Of a stretch of DNA of 64,000 bases, positions 42,602-51,251 are shown one piece after another. Below the pieces are notes generated by a model, which was not told the origin of the DNA, did no database searches, and saw nothing but the letters and a program-made list of their open reading frames with translations. The position numbers were made by a program, and so were the translations under genes. The stretch is from NCBI RefSeq assembly GCF_030646155.1, contig NZ_JAUTDN010000035.1, forward strand, positions 1-64,000, read 5' to 3'. Numbering within the stretch: the stretch's first letter is position 1; each line of letters opens with the position of its first letter. The stretch is from Conexibacter sp. CPCC 205762 (lineage in GTDB: Bacteria > Actinomycetota > Thermoleophilia > Solirubrobacterales > Solirubrobacteraceae).

Positions 42602-44914
42602 TTACGCGGCGACCGGCTCCGCGACCGCCGGCGCGGCGATCGTCAGCACGATCTCGCCGTCGGCGTCGCTGGCGGTGACCTCGTCGCCCTCCTTCAGGCG
42701 GCCCTCGACGATCGCCTTCGTCAGCTCCTTCTCCAGCGTCCGGCGGACGTGGCGCTGGAGCGGGCGGGCGCCGTACTCGGCGTCGAAGCCCTCGCGCGCC
42801 AGGCGCGCGATCAGCTGCGGGTCGGTGTCGAGCCGGATCCCGCGCTCGTCCTGCAGGCGGGCCTCGACGCGGCCGACGATCAGCTCGCCGATCCGCTCGA
42901 TCTGCTCCGCGCTGAGCGCGTCGAAGACGACCAGCTCGTCGATGCGGTTGACGAACTCCGGCAGGAAGGCGCCCTTCGCCGCCGCGAGCATCCGCTCGGC
43001 GGACTCCTCGCGGTTCAGCTCGCCGCCCTCCGCGGCGGTGAAGCCGATGCCGCGCTTCTTCGCCCCGCCGGCGCCGAGGTTCGACGTCATCACCAGGATC
43101 GTGTTGGTGAAGTCGACGGTGCGGCCCTCGCCGTCGGTCAGACGGCCGTCGTCCATCAGCTGCAGCAGCACGTTCCAGACCTCGGGGTGCGCCTTCTCGA
43201 TCTCGTCCAGCAGCACGACGCTGTACGGGCGGCGGCGCACCGGCTCGGTCAGCTGGCCGCCGTCGCCGTAGCCGACGTAGCCGGGCGGCGAGCCGATCAG
43301 CCGCGCGACCGTGTGCGGCTCGCGGAACTCGGACATGTCGATCCGGACCAGCGAGCGCTCGTCGCCGAACAGCCGCTCGGCCAGCGCCTTGACCAGCTCC
43401 GTCTTGCCGACGCCGGTCGGGCCGAGGAACAGGAAGCTGCCGACCGGGCGATCGCCCTCCGACAGGCCGACCCGCGCGCGGCGGATCGTGTCGGCGACGA
43501 CCTCGACGGCACCGTCCTGGCCGACCACGCGGTCGTGCAGGTCGGACTCCAGCTGCGCCAGCTTCTCCAGCTCGCCCTCGACCAGCTCGCCGACCGGGAT
43601 CCCGGTGCGCGCGCCGACCACGGCCGCGACGTCGGTCTCGGTGACGACCAGGCCGCCGGCCGGCAGCGGCTCGCCGTCGGCGCCCGCGAGCGCCTCCAGC
43701 TGCTGCTCCAGCCGCGCGATCCGCGCCTTCAGCTCGGACGCGTCCTCGTACGCCTCGGCGTCGACCGCGGCCTGCTTCTCGGCGTGCAGGTGATCCAGCT
43801 CGCGCTGCAGCTTGGCGGTGTCGCCGCGCTCGCCGTAGAGGTGGACGCGCGCCGCCGCCTGGTCGACCAGGTCGATCGCCTTGTCGGGCAGGTGGTACTC
43901 GGTCACGTAGCGATCGGACAGCCGCGCCGCGGCGTCGAGCGCCTCGTCGCTGATCTTGACGTCGTGGTGCTGCTCGTAGGCGGAGCGCAGGCCGCGCAGG
44001 ATCTCGACCGTCGCCGCGACCGTCGGCTCCTCGACGTGGACCGCCGCGAACCGCCGCGCGAGCGCGCCGTCCTTCTCGATCTTGCGGTACTCGGCCAGCG
44101 TCGTGGCGCCGACGACGCGCAGCTCGCCGCGCGCCAGCAGCGGCTTCAGCAGGTTGGCGGCGTCCATCGCGCCCTCCGCCCCGCCCGCGCCGACGATCGT
44201 GTGCAGCTCGTCGATGAACAGCACGACCTTGCCGTCGCTCTCGACGACCTCCTGCAGCGCGGTCTTCAGGCGCTGCTCGAACTGGCCGCGGAACTGCGCG
44301 CCGGCGACCATGCCGCCGAGGTCGACGGCGACGATGCGCACGTCGCGCAGCGTCTCCGGCACCTGGCTCTGCGCGATCCGCAGCGCCAGGCCCTCCGCGA
44401 TCGCGGTCTTGCCGACGCCGGCCTCGCCGATCAGGACGGCGTTGTTCTTGCGCCGCCGCGCCAGCACCTCGATCGTCTGCTCGATCTCGTCGTCGCGCCC
44501 GATCACCGGGTCGATGCGCCCGTTGCGCGCGTCCTCGGTCAGGTCGCGGCCGAACTGGTCGAGCGTCGGGGTGGCGAAGTCGTTGCCGTCACCGCCGCCG
44601 CGGGCGGCGGTCGCCACGCCGCGCTGGTTCGGCGACCACGCCGGACCGGCCTGCGGGATGCCGCGCTGGCCGCGCACGACGCGACCCTCGCCGTCGAGCG
44701 GCGGGAAGGCGCCGAAGGGGCTCGGGCGCCGCGGGTCGCGGCCGGAGCCGGCCGTCGTCGGGCCCGCGAGCAGCGTGCGTGCGCACGACTCGCAGAGCGC
44801 GCCATCGACGCGCTGACCCTGCGCGGACCAAGCGACCGGAACGGTCCCCGGACGCTTTCCGCAGACGGCGCAGGTGTCCGCGCCGCCGGTGCTGGAATGC
44901 TCGTGGTTCGCCAT
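42602..44914 (-). CDS. ClpE/ClpC-like AAA+ unfoldase with N-terminal zinc finger
   Basis: A 770-aa Hsp100 ATPase. Instead of the usual Clp_N repeats it starts with a zinc finger (Cys15, Cys18, Cys41, Cys44: CAVC and CESC), as in ClpE. AAA-1 (Walker A GEAGVGKT near 163), a UVR-type middle segment ([18 protein letters not shown]), AAA-2 (GPTGVGKT near 498, Walker [13 protein letters not shown]) and the D2-small domain follow. A ClpP-binding loop of the [LIV]GF type is suggested by KKRGIGFT near residue 630. A promoter with TTGCAC and TAATCT precedes it. Role: unfold misfolded proteins for ClpP. Single gene with its own terminator. Confidence 0.92.
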   Translation of the reverse strand: MANHEHSSTGGADTCAVCGKRPGTVPVAWSAQGQRVDGALCESCARTLLAGPTTAGSGRDPRRPSPFGAFPPLDGEGRVVRGQRGIPQAGPAWSPNQRGVATAARGGGDGNDFATPTLDQFGRDLTEDARNGRIDPVIGRDDEIEQTIEVLARRRKNNAVLIGEAGVGKTAIAEGLALRIAQSQVPETLRDVRIVAVDLGGMVAGAQFRGQFEQRLKTALQEVVESDGKVVLFIDELHTIVGAGGAEGAMDAANLLKPLLARGELRVVGATTLAEYRKIEKDGALARRFAAVHVEEPTVAATVEILRGLRSAYEQHHDVKISDEALDAAARLSDRYVTEYHLPDKAIDLVDQAAARVHLYGERGDTAKLQRELDHLHAEKQAAVDAEAYEDASELKARIARLEQQLEALAGADGEPLPAGGLVVTETDVAAVVGARTGIPVGELVEGELEKLAQLESDLHDRVVGQDGAVEVVADTIRRARVGLSEGDRPVGSFLFLGPTGVGKTELVKALAERLFGDERSLVRIDMSEFREPHTVARLIGSPPGYVGYGDGGQLTEPVRRRPYSVVLLDEIEKAHPEVWNVLLQLMDDGRLTDGEGRTVDFTNTILVMTSNLGAGGAKKRGIGFTAAEGGELNREESAERMLAAAKGAFLPEFVNRIDELVVFDALSAEQIERIGELIVGRVEARLQDERGIRLDTDPQLIARLAREGFDAEYGARPLQRHVRRTLEKELTKAIVEGRLKEGDEVTASDADGEIVLTIAAPAVAEPVAA

Positions 44915-44957
44915 GGATATCTCAGCTCTCTCTGAAGGATCTCAGTGGGGAGCACTT

Positions 44958-44985
44958 AGATTACCAGATGTGTTTGCATGTGCAA
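44958..44985 (-). promoter_or_regulatory. Predicted promoter of the Clp gene with palindrome in the -35 region
   Basis: On the minus strand TTGCAC (44985-44980), 16-base spacer, TAATCT (44963-44958). The -35 lies within the 12-bp palindrome TTGCATGTGCAA (44974-44985, plus strand), a possible stress-regulator site. It is not a HAIR or CIRCE element. Confidence 0.55.
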
Positions 44986-45081
44986 CTACCTGTGAGCGAG
45001 CGCACACAGATGCCGATCGCCCGCGGCGGCGGGCGATCTCGCGTCCGACTGCGGGCGAGGCGGGAGCGCCGCCGCGCCGGA

Positions 45082-45528
45082 TCAGTCGAGAAAGGTGGGC
45101 GTCGAGCGGACGGTCGCGGCGACGTCGCGCAGCCGCGCCGCCACCTCGTTCGCCCGCCGCGGCAGCCGCTCGCCGACGACGGCGGCCGACAGCTCGAGGT
45201 CGCGCGCCAGCCACTCCAGCGGGAAGCCGCGCGCCTCCAGCACGCGCGCCAGCCAGGCGACCTGGCCGCCGAGGTCGACGTAGCCCTCCTCGGCGCCGAG
45301 CGCCCACGACAGCATGTGCTGGCAGTCGTGCGTGCACCACGCCTCGGCGTGCTCGCCGTATCTGTCGACGTAGGCCGGCGTCTCGGCGATGAAGCGGACG
45401 CTGACCTCGCGCGCGAGCGCGCGCAGGTCGACCCAGATGCCGTCGAGCATCACCTCGGCCGGGGGTTGGGCGCCGCCCGGGGGCGCACCCGCCGCTGAGG
45501 CTCGTTCTCGGTCCGACAAGGCGGCCAT
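45082..45528 (-). CDS. Hypothetical protein divergent from the B12-binding protein
   Basis: A 148-aa, mostly helical protein of no family known to me. It has WCTHDCQHMLSWALGAEEGY in the middle, with three histidines and two cysteines that could bind a metal, and LARVLEARGFPLEWLARDLE afterwards. ATG 45528 is 27 bases from the start of the B12 protein on the other strand, and the two share a promoter region. It may be the partner or target of that sensor. Confidence 0.7.
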   Translation of the reverse strand: MAALSDRERASAAGAPPGGAQPPAEVMLDGIWVDLRALAREVSVRFIAETPAYVDRYGEHAEAWCTHDCQHMLSWALGAEEGYVDLGGQVAWLARVLEARGFPLEWLARDLELSAAVVGERLPRRANEVAARLRDVAATVRSTPTFLD

Positions 45529-45555
45529 CCTAGTCGCCACTACGATTGACGCGGC

Positions 45556-46212
45556 ATGACGTCGACCCCCGCGCACGATGCGCTGACAACGATCCGCGAG
45601 CGCTACGTCCGCGCCCTGCTCGACGGCGACGCGATCGCCGCGCACGGGCACGTCGCGGAGGCGCTGGAGCTGGTGCCGGTCGCGGAGGTCTACCTCGACG
45701 TCGTCCACCCCGCGCTGCACGAGGTCGGGCGCCGCTGGGAGCGCGACACCGTCAACGTCGCCGAGGAGCATCTCGCGACGAGCGTCAGCGAGGTCATGCT
45801 GGCGGAGCTGGCCGGGCGGCTGCCGCGGACGCCGCGCCGCAACCGCACCGCGATCGTCGCCTGCGGCCCCGGCGAGCAGCACGCGATCGGCAGCCGCATC
45901 GTCGCCGACTTCCTCGAGGCCGACGGCTGGGACACGCTCCACCTCGGCGCCACGACGCCGGGCAGCGCGCTCGCCGAGCTGACCGTCGCGCGCCACGCCG
46001 AGGTGATCGCGATCTCGGTCTCGCTGCCGCTGCGGATCCCCGAGGTCGCCGACGCCTGCCGGCGGCTGAAGGCGCTGCCGTTCGCGCCGGTCGTCGCGCT
46101 CGGCGGCCAGGCCTTCACGAGACCGTCGCAGGCGTTCGCGGTCGGCGCCGACCTGCACGCCGGCTCGCCGACCGACCTCGTCGCCGCGCTCGGCGACCGC
46201 TTCCCGCGCTAG
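45556..46212 (+). CDS. Stand-alone CarH-like cobalamin-binding protein (putative B12 photoreceptor domain)
   Basis: A 218-aa protein. The N-terminal helical bundle (about 1-90) has Trp61-x9-Glu71-His72 (RRWERDTVNVAEEHLATS), the W-x9-EH signature of B12-based light sensors such as CarH. The Rossmann-type B12 domain (about 95-218) has GEQHAIG, an E-x-H-x2-G form of the cobalamin-binding motif with His109 as cobalt ligand. There is no MerR DNA-binding domain. The residue after Trp61, which in CarH is the His that binds cobalt in the light state, is Glu here. Its stop overlaps the stop of the DUF2149 gene on the opposite strand. Confidence 0.87.
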   Translation: MTSTPAHDALTTIRERYVRALLDGDAIAAHGHVAEALELVPVAEVYLDVVHPALHEVGRRWERDTVNVAEEHLATSVSEVMLAELAGRLPRTPRRNRTAIVACGPGEQHAIGSRIVADFLEADGWDTLHLGATTPGSALAELTVARHAEVIAISVSLPLRIPEVADACRRLKALPFAPVVALGGQAFTRPSQAFAVGADLHAGSPTDLVAALGDRFPR

Positions 46213-46592
46213 GGGGTCGTTCTGGTGCCGCTGTCGGGCACCAGCACCGTTCTGCCGTCGGCCAGTCTGTAGAGCGTCCCGACTCTCTCGCCCTGGCCGA
46301 GCACTCTCTCGCCTCTTCTGACCTCGATCGAGTCAGCGCTCTGGTCTCTTCTGATCACGATCGAGCCGGCCGGCGCGGTGTCGGCGCTGTCTCTTCTGCC
46401 CTTCAGCAGGTCGTCGGTCAGGTTGAGCGAGGAGAGCGACGACAGCAGGAAGGCGATCGACAGCACGATGCCGAGGTCGAAGAGGTTGACGAGGCCGTCG
46501 AGCGGGTCGCCGGCGCGGTCCTCGCGCGAGCGGGCGCGAGCGCGGATCGCCGGCTGCTCCTGGCCCGCCGGGGCCTGGCCCCACTCGCTCAC
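46209..46592 (-). CDS. DUF2149 protein, ExbD/MotB-like single-span subunit
   Basis: A 127-aa membrane protein. One transmembrane helix near residues 34-52 starts with GLVNLFDLGIVLSIAFLL, with Asp39 at the membrane position where ExbD and MotB carry their proton-binding Asp. The C-terminal half is a small beta domain (GSIVIRRDQSADSIEVRRGE) facing outward. GTG 46592 overlaps the stop of the ExbB-like gene. DUF2149 proteins are found next to ExbB-like genes in other genomes, notably methanogens. Third gene of the iron-box operon. AGA dominates its arginines. Confidence 0.8.
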   Translation of the reverse strand: MSEWGQAPAGQEQPAIRARARSREDRAGDPLDGLVNLFDLGIVLSIAFLLSSLSSLNLTDDLLKGRRDSADTAPAGSIVIRRDQSADSIEVRRGERVLGQGERVGTLYRLADGRTVLVPDSGTRTTP

Positions 46593-47290
46593 GCCTGCGG
46601 CCCTGCCGACAGCTTCTCGGCCGTGGACTCCAGTCCGACGCTCTGGCGCGGGTGCGTGTGCAGCGCGGTCGGCTGCGGACCGCCGACGAGCTGGGCGTTG
46701 ACGTACTCGACGTCGGAGTAGTCCTGGTCGTACATGCGGTCGCGCGTGAGCGAGACGGCGAAGGCGATCGCGCCGACGAGCAGGCCGGCGACGGTGACGC
46801 TGAAGGCGACGCGGAGGTCGTCGGTGAGGCGGTTGATGTCGCCGTCGCCGAGCGCCGCGAGCGCGGGCGAGAGCGGGATCAGCGTGCCCATCAGGCCGAG
46901 CGCCGGCCCCATCCGCACGAGGATCCGCGTCCGCTCCAGCCGCTTCACCTGGCGGTAGTCGTACTCGGCCAGGCGCTTGGCGATGCGGTTGGCCGAGTCG
47001 GGCCGGCCGCGCTGCTCGACGATCGCCTTCAGCGCGTCGTTCATCGCGTCGTTGAAGCCGACGCTCGTGACCGCGCGCAGGGCGGTCGCTCTGTCGCCGG
47101 CCGCGAGCGCGTCGCGCGCGAGGTCGACGGCGTGCTCGGTGCGGGCGACGCTGCGGACGCGGCGGCGGCGGATCTCGGCCAGCAGGCTGCCGACCTCGCA
47201 GATCACGACGATCAAGGCGACCACGGCGAGGATCAGCACCGGGTACCGGAGCGCGTCGGAGATGTCGAAGAGGATGTTCTCGATCGTCAT
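46589..47290 (-). CDS. MotA/TolQ/ExbB-family proton channel protein
   Basis: A 233-aa membrane protein. Transmembrane helix 1 at about 16-38, then a cytoplasmic helical domain (about 45-120), helix 2 with RMGPALGLMGTLIPLSPAL (the conserved GLLGTVxG-like region) at about 125-148 and helix 3 (VTVAGLLVGAIAFAVSL). This is the ExbB/TolQ arrangement. ATG 47290 overlaps the preceding stop (ATGA) and its own stop overlaps the DUF2149 start. It should form the proton-driven motor with DUF2149. Confidence 0.88.
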   Translation of the reverse strand: MTIENILFDISDALRYPVLILAVVALIVVICEVGSLLAEIRRRRVRSVARTEHAVDLARDALAAGDRATALRAVTSVGFNDAMNDALKAIVEQRGRPDSANRIAKRLAEYDYRQVKRLERTRILVRMGPALGLMGTLIPLSPALAALGDGDINRLTDDLRVAFSVTVAGLLVGAIAFAVSLTRDRMYDQDYSDVEYVNAQLVGGPQPTALHTHPRQSVGLESTAEKLSAGPQA

Positions 47291-48558
47291 GGTCTGAAGT
47301 ACGGGAGCGTCGTGCGCGATTCGAGCCCCCATCCAAGCACGACCAGCGCCAGCAGGCCGATTGCCACCCACACCGGGGTCGGCACGTCGAGCGGCTTGTC
47401 GTCGGGCGCGGGCGCCTTCAGCTGCTGCAGGCGCTCCTTCTCGGCCGCGCCGCCGGCCAGCGCCGGCGCGATGTCGGCGGAGGCGAGCAGGTAGCCGTCG
47501 ACCGTCTCACCGGCCGGCGCCGGCGGCGCCACGGTCGCTCTTCTGGTCTTGGCCGGCGCTCTTCTCGGCTGCTGCGGCGGCGGGGTCTGCGCCGGCGCGG
47601 GCGTCGGCGTCGGCGTCCCGACCGCGCCGGAGTCCGAGTCGGTCCCGTCGGCGTCCGGCGTGTAGCTGGGCGTCGGCGCGGGCTCCGGCGGCGGGGTCTC
47701 CGCCGGCGTTCTGCTGCTCGGCTGTCTGGCGTCGGGTCTTCTTCTGCCTCTGGTCGACGACTGCTGGGCGTTTCTGCCCCGCTCGCCCTTGTACTTGTCC
47801 TCGTCGGACAGCACGACATCGATCCGCGTCGACAGCGGCAGCATGTCGTCGTAGCGCGCGCCGTTGACGTAGTAGGTGACGGAGACGTCGTACGGCGTGT
47901 CCTGGCGGTTGCGCGCCTGGAAGCTGCGCGTGACCGACGCCGTCGTCGTTCTCTGCACGTTCTTGCCGTCGTTGAACTCCCACTCGTAGACGACCGTTCT
48001 CGGGTCGATCTCTGCCGGGAGCGTCGCGTAGAAGGTCAGCTCGCCGCCGGGCCGCACCTCTCTCATCGACGGGAACAGCTGCGGGGTGCGGTCGAGCCTG
48101 ACCGCGAGCGTGCCGTCGGCGGCCGGCTCGACGAGCCGCTCGGGGCCGTCGTCGACCGCGGCGCTGGAGCGCAGCAGCTGCAGTCTGCCGTCGTCGCTGC
48201 GGAAGAGGATCGCGGCATGCCGGATGAGGGCGATCTTGCCGATGGAGACGTTGGCGCCGGCCGCCACCCGGGAGTAGGTCTCCGGGGCGACGCCGGCGAG
48301 CGCCAGCGCGCTGTCGAGGGAGATCCCCTTCGGCGTCGTCTTCGTGCCGCTGTCGTAGGCGACGCCGTCGGCGTCGAGGTGGCCCGCCAGCTGCGACCAG
48401 GGGATCGTCACCGGCGGCTGGCCGTCCTCGGCCGTGATCGCGAGCAGCGGGTCGGCCGTGTCGGCCTGCGCCGGCAGCGCGACCGCCAGCAGCAACGCGA
48501 CCAGCGCGAGCAGGATCCGCAGGAGCGAGCGGGGCGATCGGGGGGCGGGACGGCGCAT
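47287..48558 (-). CDS. Exported proline-rich membrane-anchored protein with PKD-like domain
   Basis: A 423-aa protein. A signal peptide (about 1-33, LPAQA) is followed by a domain with TIPWSQLAGHLDADGVAYDS and SLDSALALAGV (about 40-140), a PKD-like beta domain with RPGGELTFYATLPAEIDP and VVYEWEFNDGKN (about 160-240), a Pro/Thr/Arg-rich region (about 250-350, e.g. PTPTPAPAQTPPPQQP) and a transmembrane helix VWVAIGLLALVVLGWGL near 400 with a short cytoplasmic tail. The membrane anchor plus long proline stretch beside ExbB recalls TonB, turned round. First gene of the operon, with the iron-box-like site 36 bp upstream. Confidence 0.78.
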   Translation of the reverse strand: MRRPAPRSPRSLLRILLALVALLLAVALPAQADTADPLLAITAEDGQPPVTIPWSQLAGHLDADGVAYDSGTKTTPKGISLDSALALAGVAPETYSRVAAGANVSIGKIALIRHAAILFRSDDGRLQLLRSSAAVDDGPERLVEPAADGTLAVRLDRTPQLFPSMREVRPGGELTFYATLPAEIDPRTVVYEWEFNDGKNVQRTTTASVTRSFQARNRQDTPYDVSVTYYVNGARYDDMLPLSTRIDVVLSDEDKYKGERGRNAQQSSTRGRRRPDARQPSSRTPAETPPPEPAPTPSYTPDADGTDSDSGAVGTPTPTPAPAQTPPPQQPRRAPAKTRRATVAPPAPAGETVDGYLLASADIAPALAGGAAEKERLQQLKAPAPDDKPLDVPTPVWVAIGLLALVVLGWGLESRTTLPYFRP

Positions 48559-48593
48559 GCGCCACCGAGACGGTACCAGGGATCCGACCCCCC

Positions 48594-48607
48594 TTAGGCG
48601 AGCCTAA
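48594..48607. promoter_or_regulatory. TTAGG-N4-CCTAA operator (iron-box-like)
   Basis: TTAGGCGAGCCTAA, a 6+2+6 inverted repeat, 36 bp upstream of the proline-rich protein gene and overlapping the stop codon of the upstream glycosyltransferase gene. Same 14-bp architecture as the sites at 29257, 56367, 56383 and 60764. Confidence 0.75.
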
Positions 48608-49728
48608 CTCGTCGCCGCGGCGGCGCGCGCGGCGCGCGCGAAGACCCAGCTCTTGAGCGCGACGTAGCGCGTCACGGTCGCCGCCAGGCTCGCCAGCACC
48701 AGCACCGTCAGCTCCAGCCAGCGCGCCGGCGCGTGGTCGACCCCGTGCAGGACCGCGAGCGCGCCGCTCGTCAGCGCCAGCGTCAGCGCGAACACGACGA
48801 CGCCGAGCGCGTACTGGCGCAGCCGCTCCGCGCGGCCGCGGATGTTGAACGTCCAGCGGCGGTTGGCGGCCGTGTTGGCGACCGCCGTCGTCCCCAGCGC
48901 GATCAGGTTGGCGGCCGCCGCGCCGAGCGCGAGGCCGCTGCTGAGCAGCAGGAACAGCAGCGCGTAGGCGAGCGTCGAGCCGACGCCGACCGACATGAAG
49001 CGGACGACCGGGCTGGCCAGCAGCAGCCGCCAGACGCCGAGCAGGTCGGTCTTCGCGGTCGCGACGATGTCGACGCGCGAGTCGGGGTCGTCGACCCAGT
49101 CGACCGGCACCTCGTGGATCCGCAGCCCGCGCCGCTGCGCGAGCACCAGCAGCTCGGTGTCGAAGAACCAGCCCTGGTCCTGCACGTCCGGCAGCAGCCG
49201 CGCCAGCGCGTCGGCGCGGACCGCCTTGAAGCCGCACTGCGCGTCGCTGAAGCGAGCCCGCAGGACGGTGTGGAGGATCGCGTTGTAGGAGCGCGAGATC
49301 AGCTCGCGCTTGGGTCCGCGCACGACGCGCGCGCCGTGCGCCAGGCGCGAGCCGATCGCGACGTCGCTGTGGCCGCTCAGCAGCGGCGCGACGAGCGGCA
49401 GCAGCGCGCGCAGGTCGGTCGACAGGTCGACGTCCATGTAGGCGAGCACCGGCGCCTCGCTGGCCGACCAGGCGGTCCGCAGCGCGCGGCCGCGGCCCTT
49501 CTGCTCCAGCCGCAGGTAGGCGACGTCGCGCAGCTCCTGCGCGAGCCGGCGGCCGATCTGCTCGGTGCCGTCGACGGAGGCGTTGTCGGCGACGACGATC
49601 CGCCAGGAGAACGGCAGCTCGTCGGAGAGGAAGCGGTGGAGGCGCCGCACGCAGGGCTCGAGCGCCGTCTCTTCGTTGTAGACGGGGACGACGATCTCGA
49701 CCTGGGGCGCCGTGGAGACGGTTCGCAT
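48604..49728 (-). CDS. Glycosyltransferase family 2 fused to a GtrA-like membrane domain
   Basis: A 374-aa protein. The N-terminal GT2 domain (about 1-235) has VEIVVPVYNEE, DNASVDGT, MDVDLSTD (DxD metal site) and QCGFKAVRADA, as in dolichol- or undecaprenyl-phosphate sugar transferases. The C-terminal GtrA domain (about 245-365) has four membrane helices with TAVANTAANRRWTFNIRG. It likely charges a lipid carrier with a sugar for the cell envelope. The GT39 enzyme at 52-54 kb could use such a donor. Confidence 0.88.
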   Translation of the reverse strand: MRTVSTAPQVEIVVPVYNEETALEPCVRRLHRFLSDELPFSWRIVVADNASVDGTEQIGRRLAQELRDVAYLRLEQKGRGRALRTAWSASEAPVLAYMDVDLSTDLRALLPLVAPLLSGHSDVAIGSRLAHGARVVRGPKRELISRSYNAILHTVLRARFSDAQCGFKAVRADALARLLPDVQDQGWFFDTELLVLAQRRGLRIHEVPVDWVDDPDSRVDIVATAKTDLLGVWRLLLASPVVRFMSVGVGSTLAYALLFLLLSSGLALGAAAANLIALGTTAVANTAANRRWTFNIRGRAERLRQYALGVVVFALTLALTSGALAVLHGVDHAPARWLELTVLVLASLAATVTRYVALKSWVFARAARAAAATS

Positions 49729-49780
49729 GAGACCAGCGTCGAGGCCGGCCGTGCGAGCACCGTGGGCGCCGCCTGGGAAT

Positions 49781-51238
49781 TCACCGAGACGGCAGCGACA
49801 CGACGAACTCGGCGCCGCCGCCGGCCGCGTTGCGCGCCTGCACGCTGCCGCTGTGGGCGGCGACGATGCCGGCGACGATCGCCAGCCCGAGGCCGGCGCC
49901 GGCCTGGCCGCGCGTGCGGCCGCCCTCGGCGCGCCAGAAGCGCTCGAACAGCTCCTCCGGTCTGACGTCCGGCGGCAGCCCTCTGCCGTGGTCGCGGACG
50001 CTCACGCGCACGGCCGCGGCGGCGCCGCCGGCGCGCTCGACGGTCAGCTCGATCGGCGTCCCGTCGGGCGTGTGCACGAGCGCGTTGCGGGTCAGGTTCG
50101 CGAGCACCTGGCGCAGCTGGTGGGCGTTGCCCTCGACCAGCGCGCCGCCGCCGGCGCGCACGTCGAGCGAGATCTCACGCGTGGGCGCGGCCGCGCGCGC
50201 GTCGTCGGCGGCGTCGCGCGCGAGCTGGGCGAGGTCGACCGGGCCGTGCTCGGCCTCGCGCACCTCGTCCAGGCGCGCGAGCGCGAGCAGGTCCTCGACC
50301 AGCACGCCCATCCGCGACGCCTCCTCCTCGATCCGCCGCATCGCCTTCTCGGTGTCGGCGGGCTCGCGTGCCGCGCCGATCCGGAACAGCTCCGCGTAGC
50401 CGCGGATCGAGGAGAGCGGCGTGCGCAGCTCGTGCGAGGCGTCGGCGAGGAACCGCCGCAGCCGCTCCTCGCTCTCGCGCCGCTGCTCGAAGGCGACCTC
50501 GAGCCGGTCGAGCATCCCGTTGAAGGCGAGCCCGAGCCTGCCGACCTCGCTGCGCGGATCGGTCTCGTCGACGCGCTGCGACAGGTCGCCGCCGGCGATC
50601 TGCCCGGCGGTGTGCGCCATCCGGTCCAGCGGCAGCAGGCCGACGCGCACGAGCAGCCAGGCGCCGACGCCGAGCACGAGCAGCACGCCGGCGATCACCA
50701 GGCCCTCGACCAGCAGCAGCCGGTCGAGCGTCTGGTTGGCCTCGGTCAGCGGGATCGCGGCGACGAGCAGGCCGCCGGAGCCGTCCGGGTCGGGCGTCAC
50801 GCGGACGCGGAACTGGACGTCGTCGCCGCCCTTGGCGGCGGCGGTGAAGGTCGTGTTCGGCTCCAGCGTCTTCGGCAGCTGCGGCTGCGCGGTGACGGTC
50901 TCGTCGCCGAGCCGGATCGTGACGGCGCCCAGCCGCGCGCCGTCGGCGCCGTAGCGGGCGCCGAAGGTCCCGGGCGGCAGGCTCGCGCCGCCCGGCCCTC
51001 CCCCGGGCCCGCCGCCCGGCTCGCCGCCGAAGCCGCCGCGATCCGGTCCGGGCGACTGCCCGACGCCCTTCTCAGCGAGCGCGTGCGCGAGCGCCATCGG
51101 CGCCTCTCGCAGCTGCTGGTCGACGCGGTCGAGCAGGAACGAGCGCTGCTCGGCGTAGGTGATGCCGGCGAGCGCCACCAGCCCGACCGCGGCGAGCGCG
51201 AGCAGGCCGGCGACGAGCCGCGTGCGCAGCGACTTCAC
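49781..51238 (-). CDS. Sensor histidine kinase (HAMP, HisKA, HATPase)
   Basis: A 485-aa kinase with two transmembrane helices (about 8-28 and 165-188) enclosing an extracytoplasmic domain with a Gly/Pro-rich insert (GGEPGGGPGGGPGG). HAMP (about 190-242), HisKA with phosphoacceptor His269 in DASHELRTPLSSIRG, N-box NLTRNALVHTP and G2 GAGLGLAIVAGIV follow. It lies 13 bases after its response regulator gene and is the last gene of the GT39-RR-HK operon. GTG 51238. It resembles actinobacterial TrcS/CutS-like kinases. Confidence 0.92.
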   Translation of the reverse strand: MKSLRTRLVAGLLALAAVGLVALAGITYAEQRSFLLDRVDQQLREAPMALAHALAEKGVGQSPGPDRGGFGGEPGGGPGGGPGGASLPPGTFGARYGADGARLGAVTIRLGDETVTAQPQLPKTLEPNTTFTAAAKGGDDVQFRVRVTPDPDGSGGLLVAAIPLTEANQTLDRLLLVEGLVIAGVLLVLGVGAWLLVRVGLLPLDRMAHTAGQIAGGDLSQRVDETDPRSEVGRLGLAFNGMLDRLEVAFEQRRESEERLRRFLADASHELRTPLSSIRGYAELFRIGAAREPADTEKAMRRIEEEASRMGVLVEDLLALARLDEVREAEHGPVDLAQLARDAADDARAAAPTREISLDVRAGGGALVEGNAHQLRQVLANLTRNALVHTPDGTPIELTVERAGGAAAAVRVSVRDHGRGLPPDVRPEELFERFWRAEGGRTRGQAGAGLGLAIVAGIVAAHSGSVQARNAAGGGAEFVVSLPSR

Positions 51239-51251
51239 CGGCGCCCGCTCC

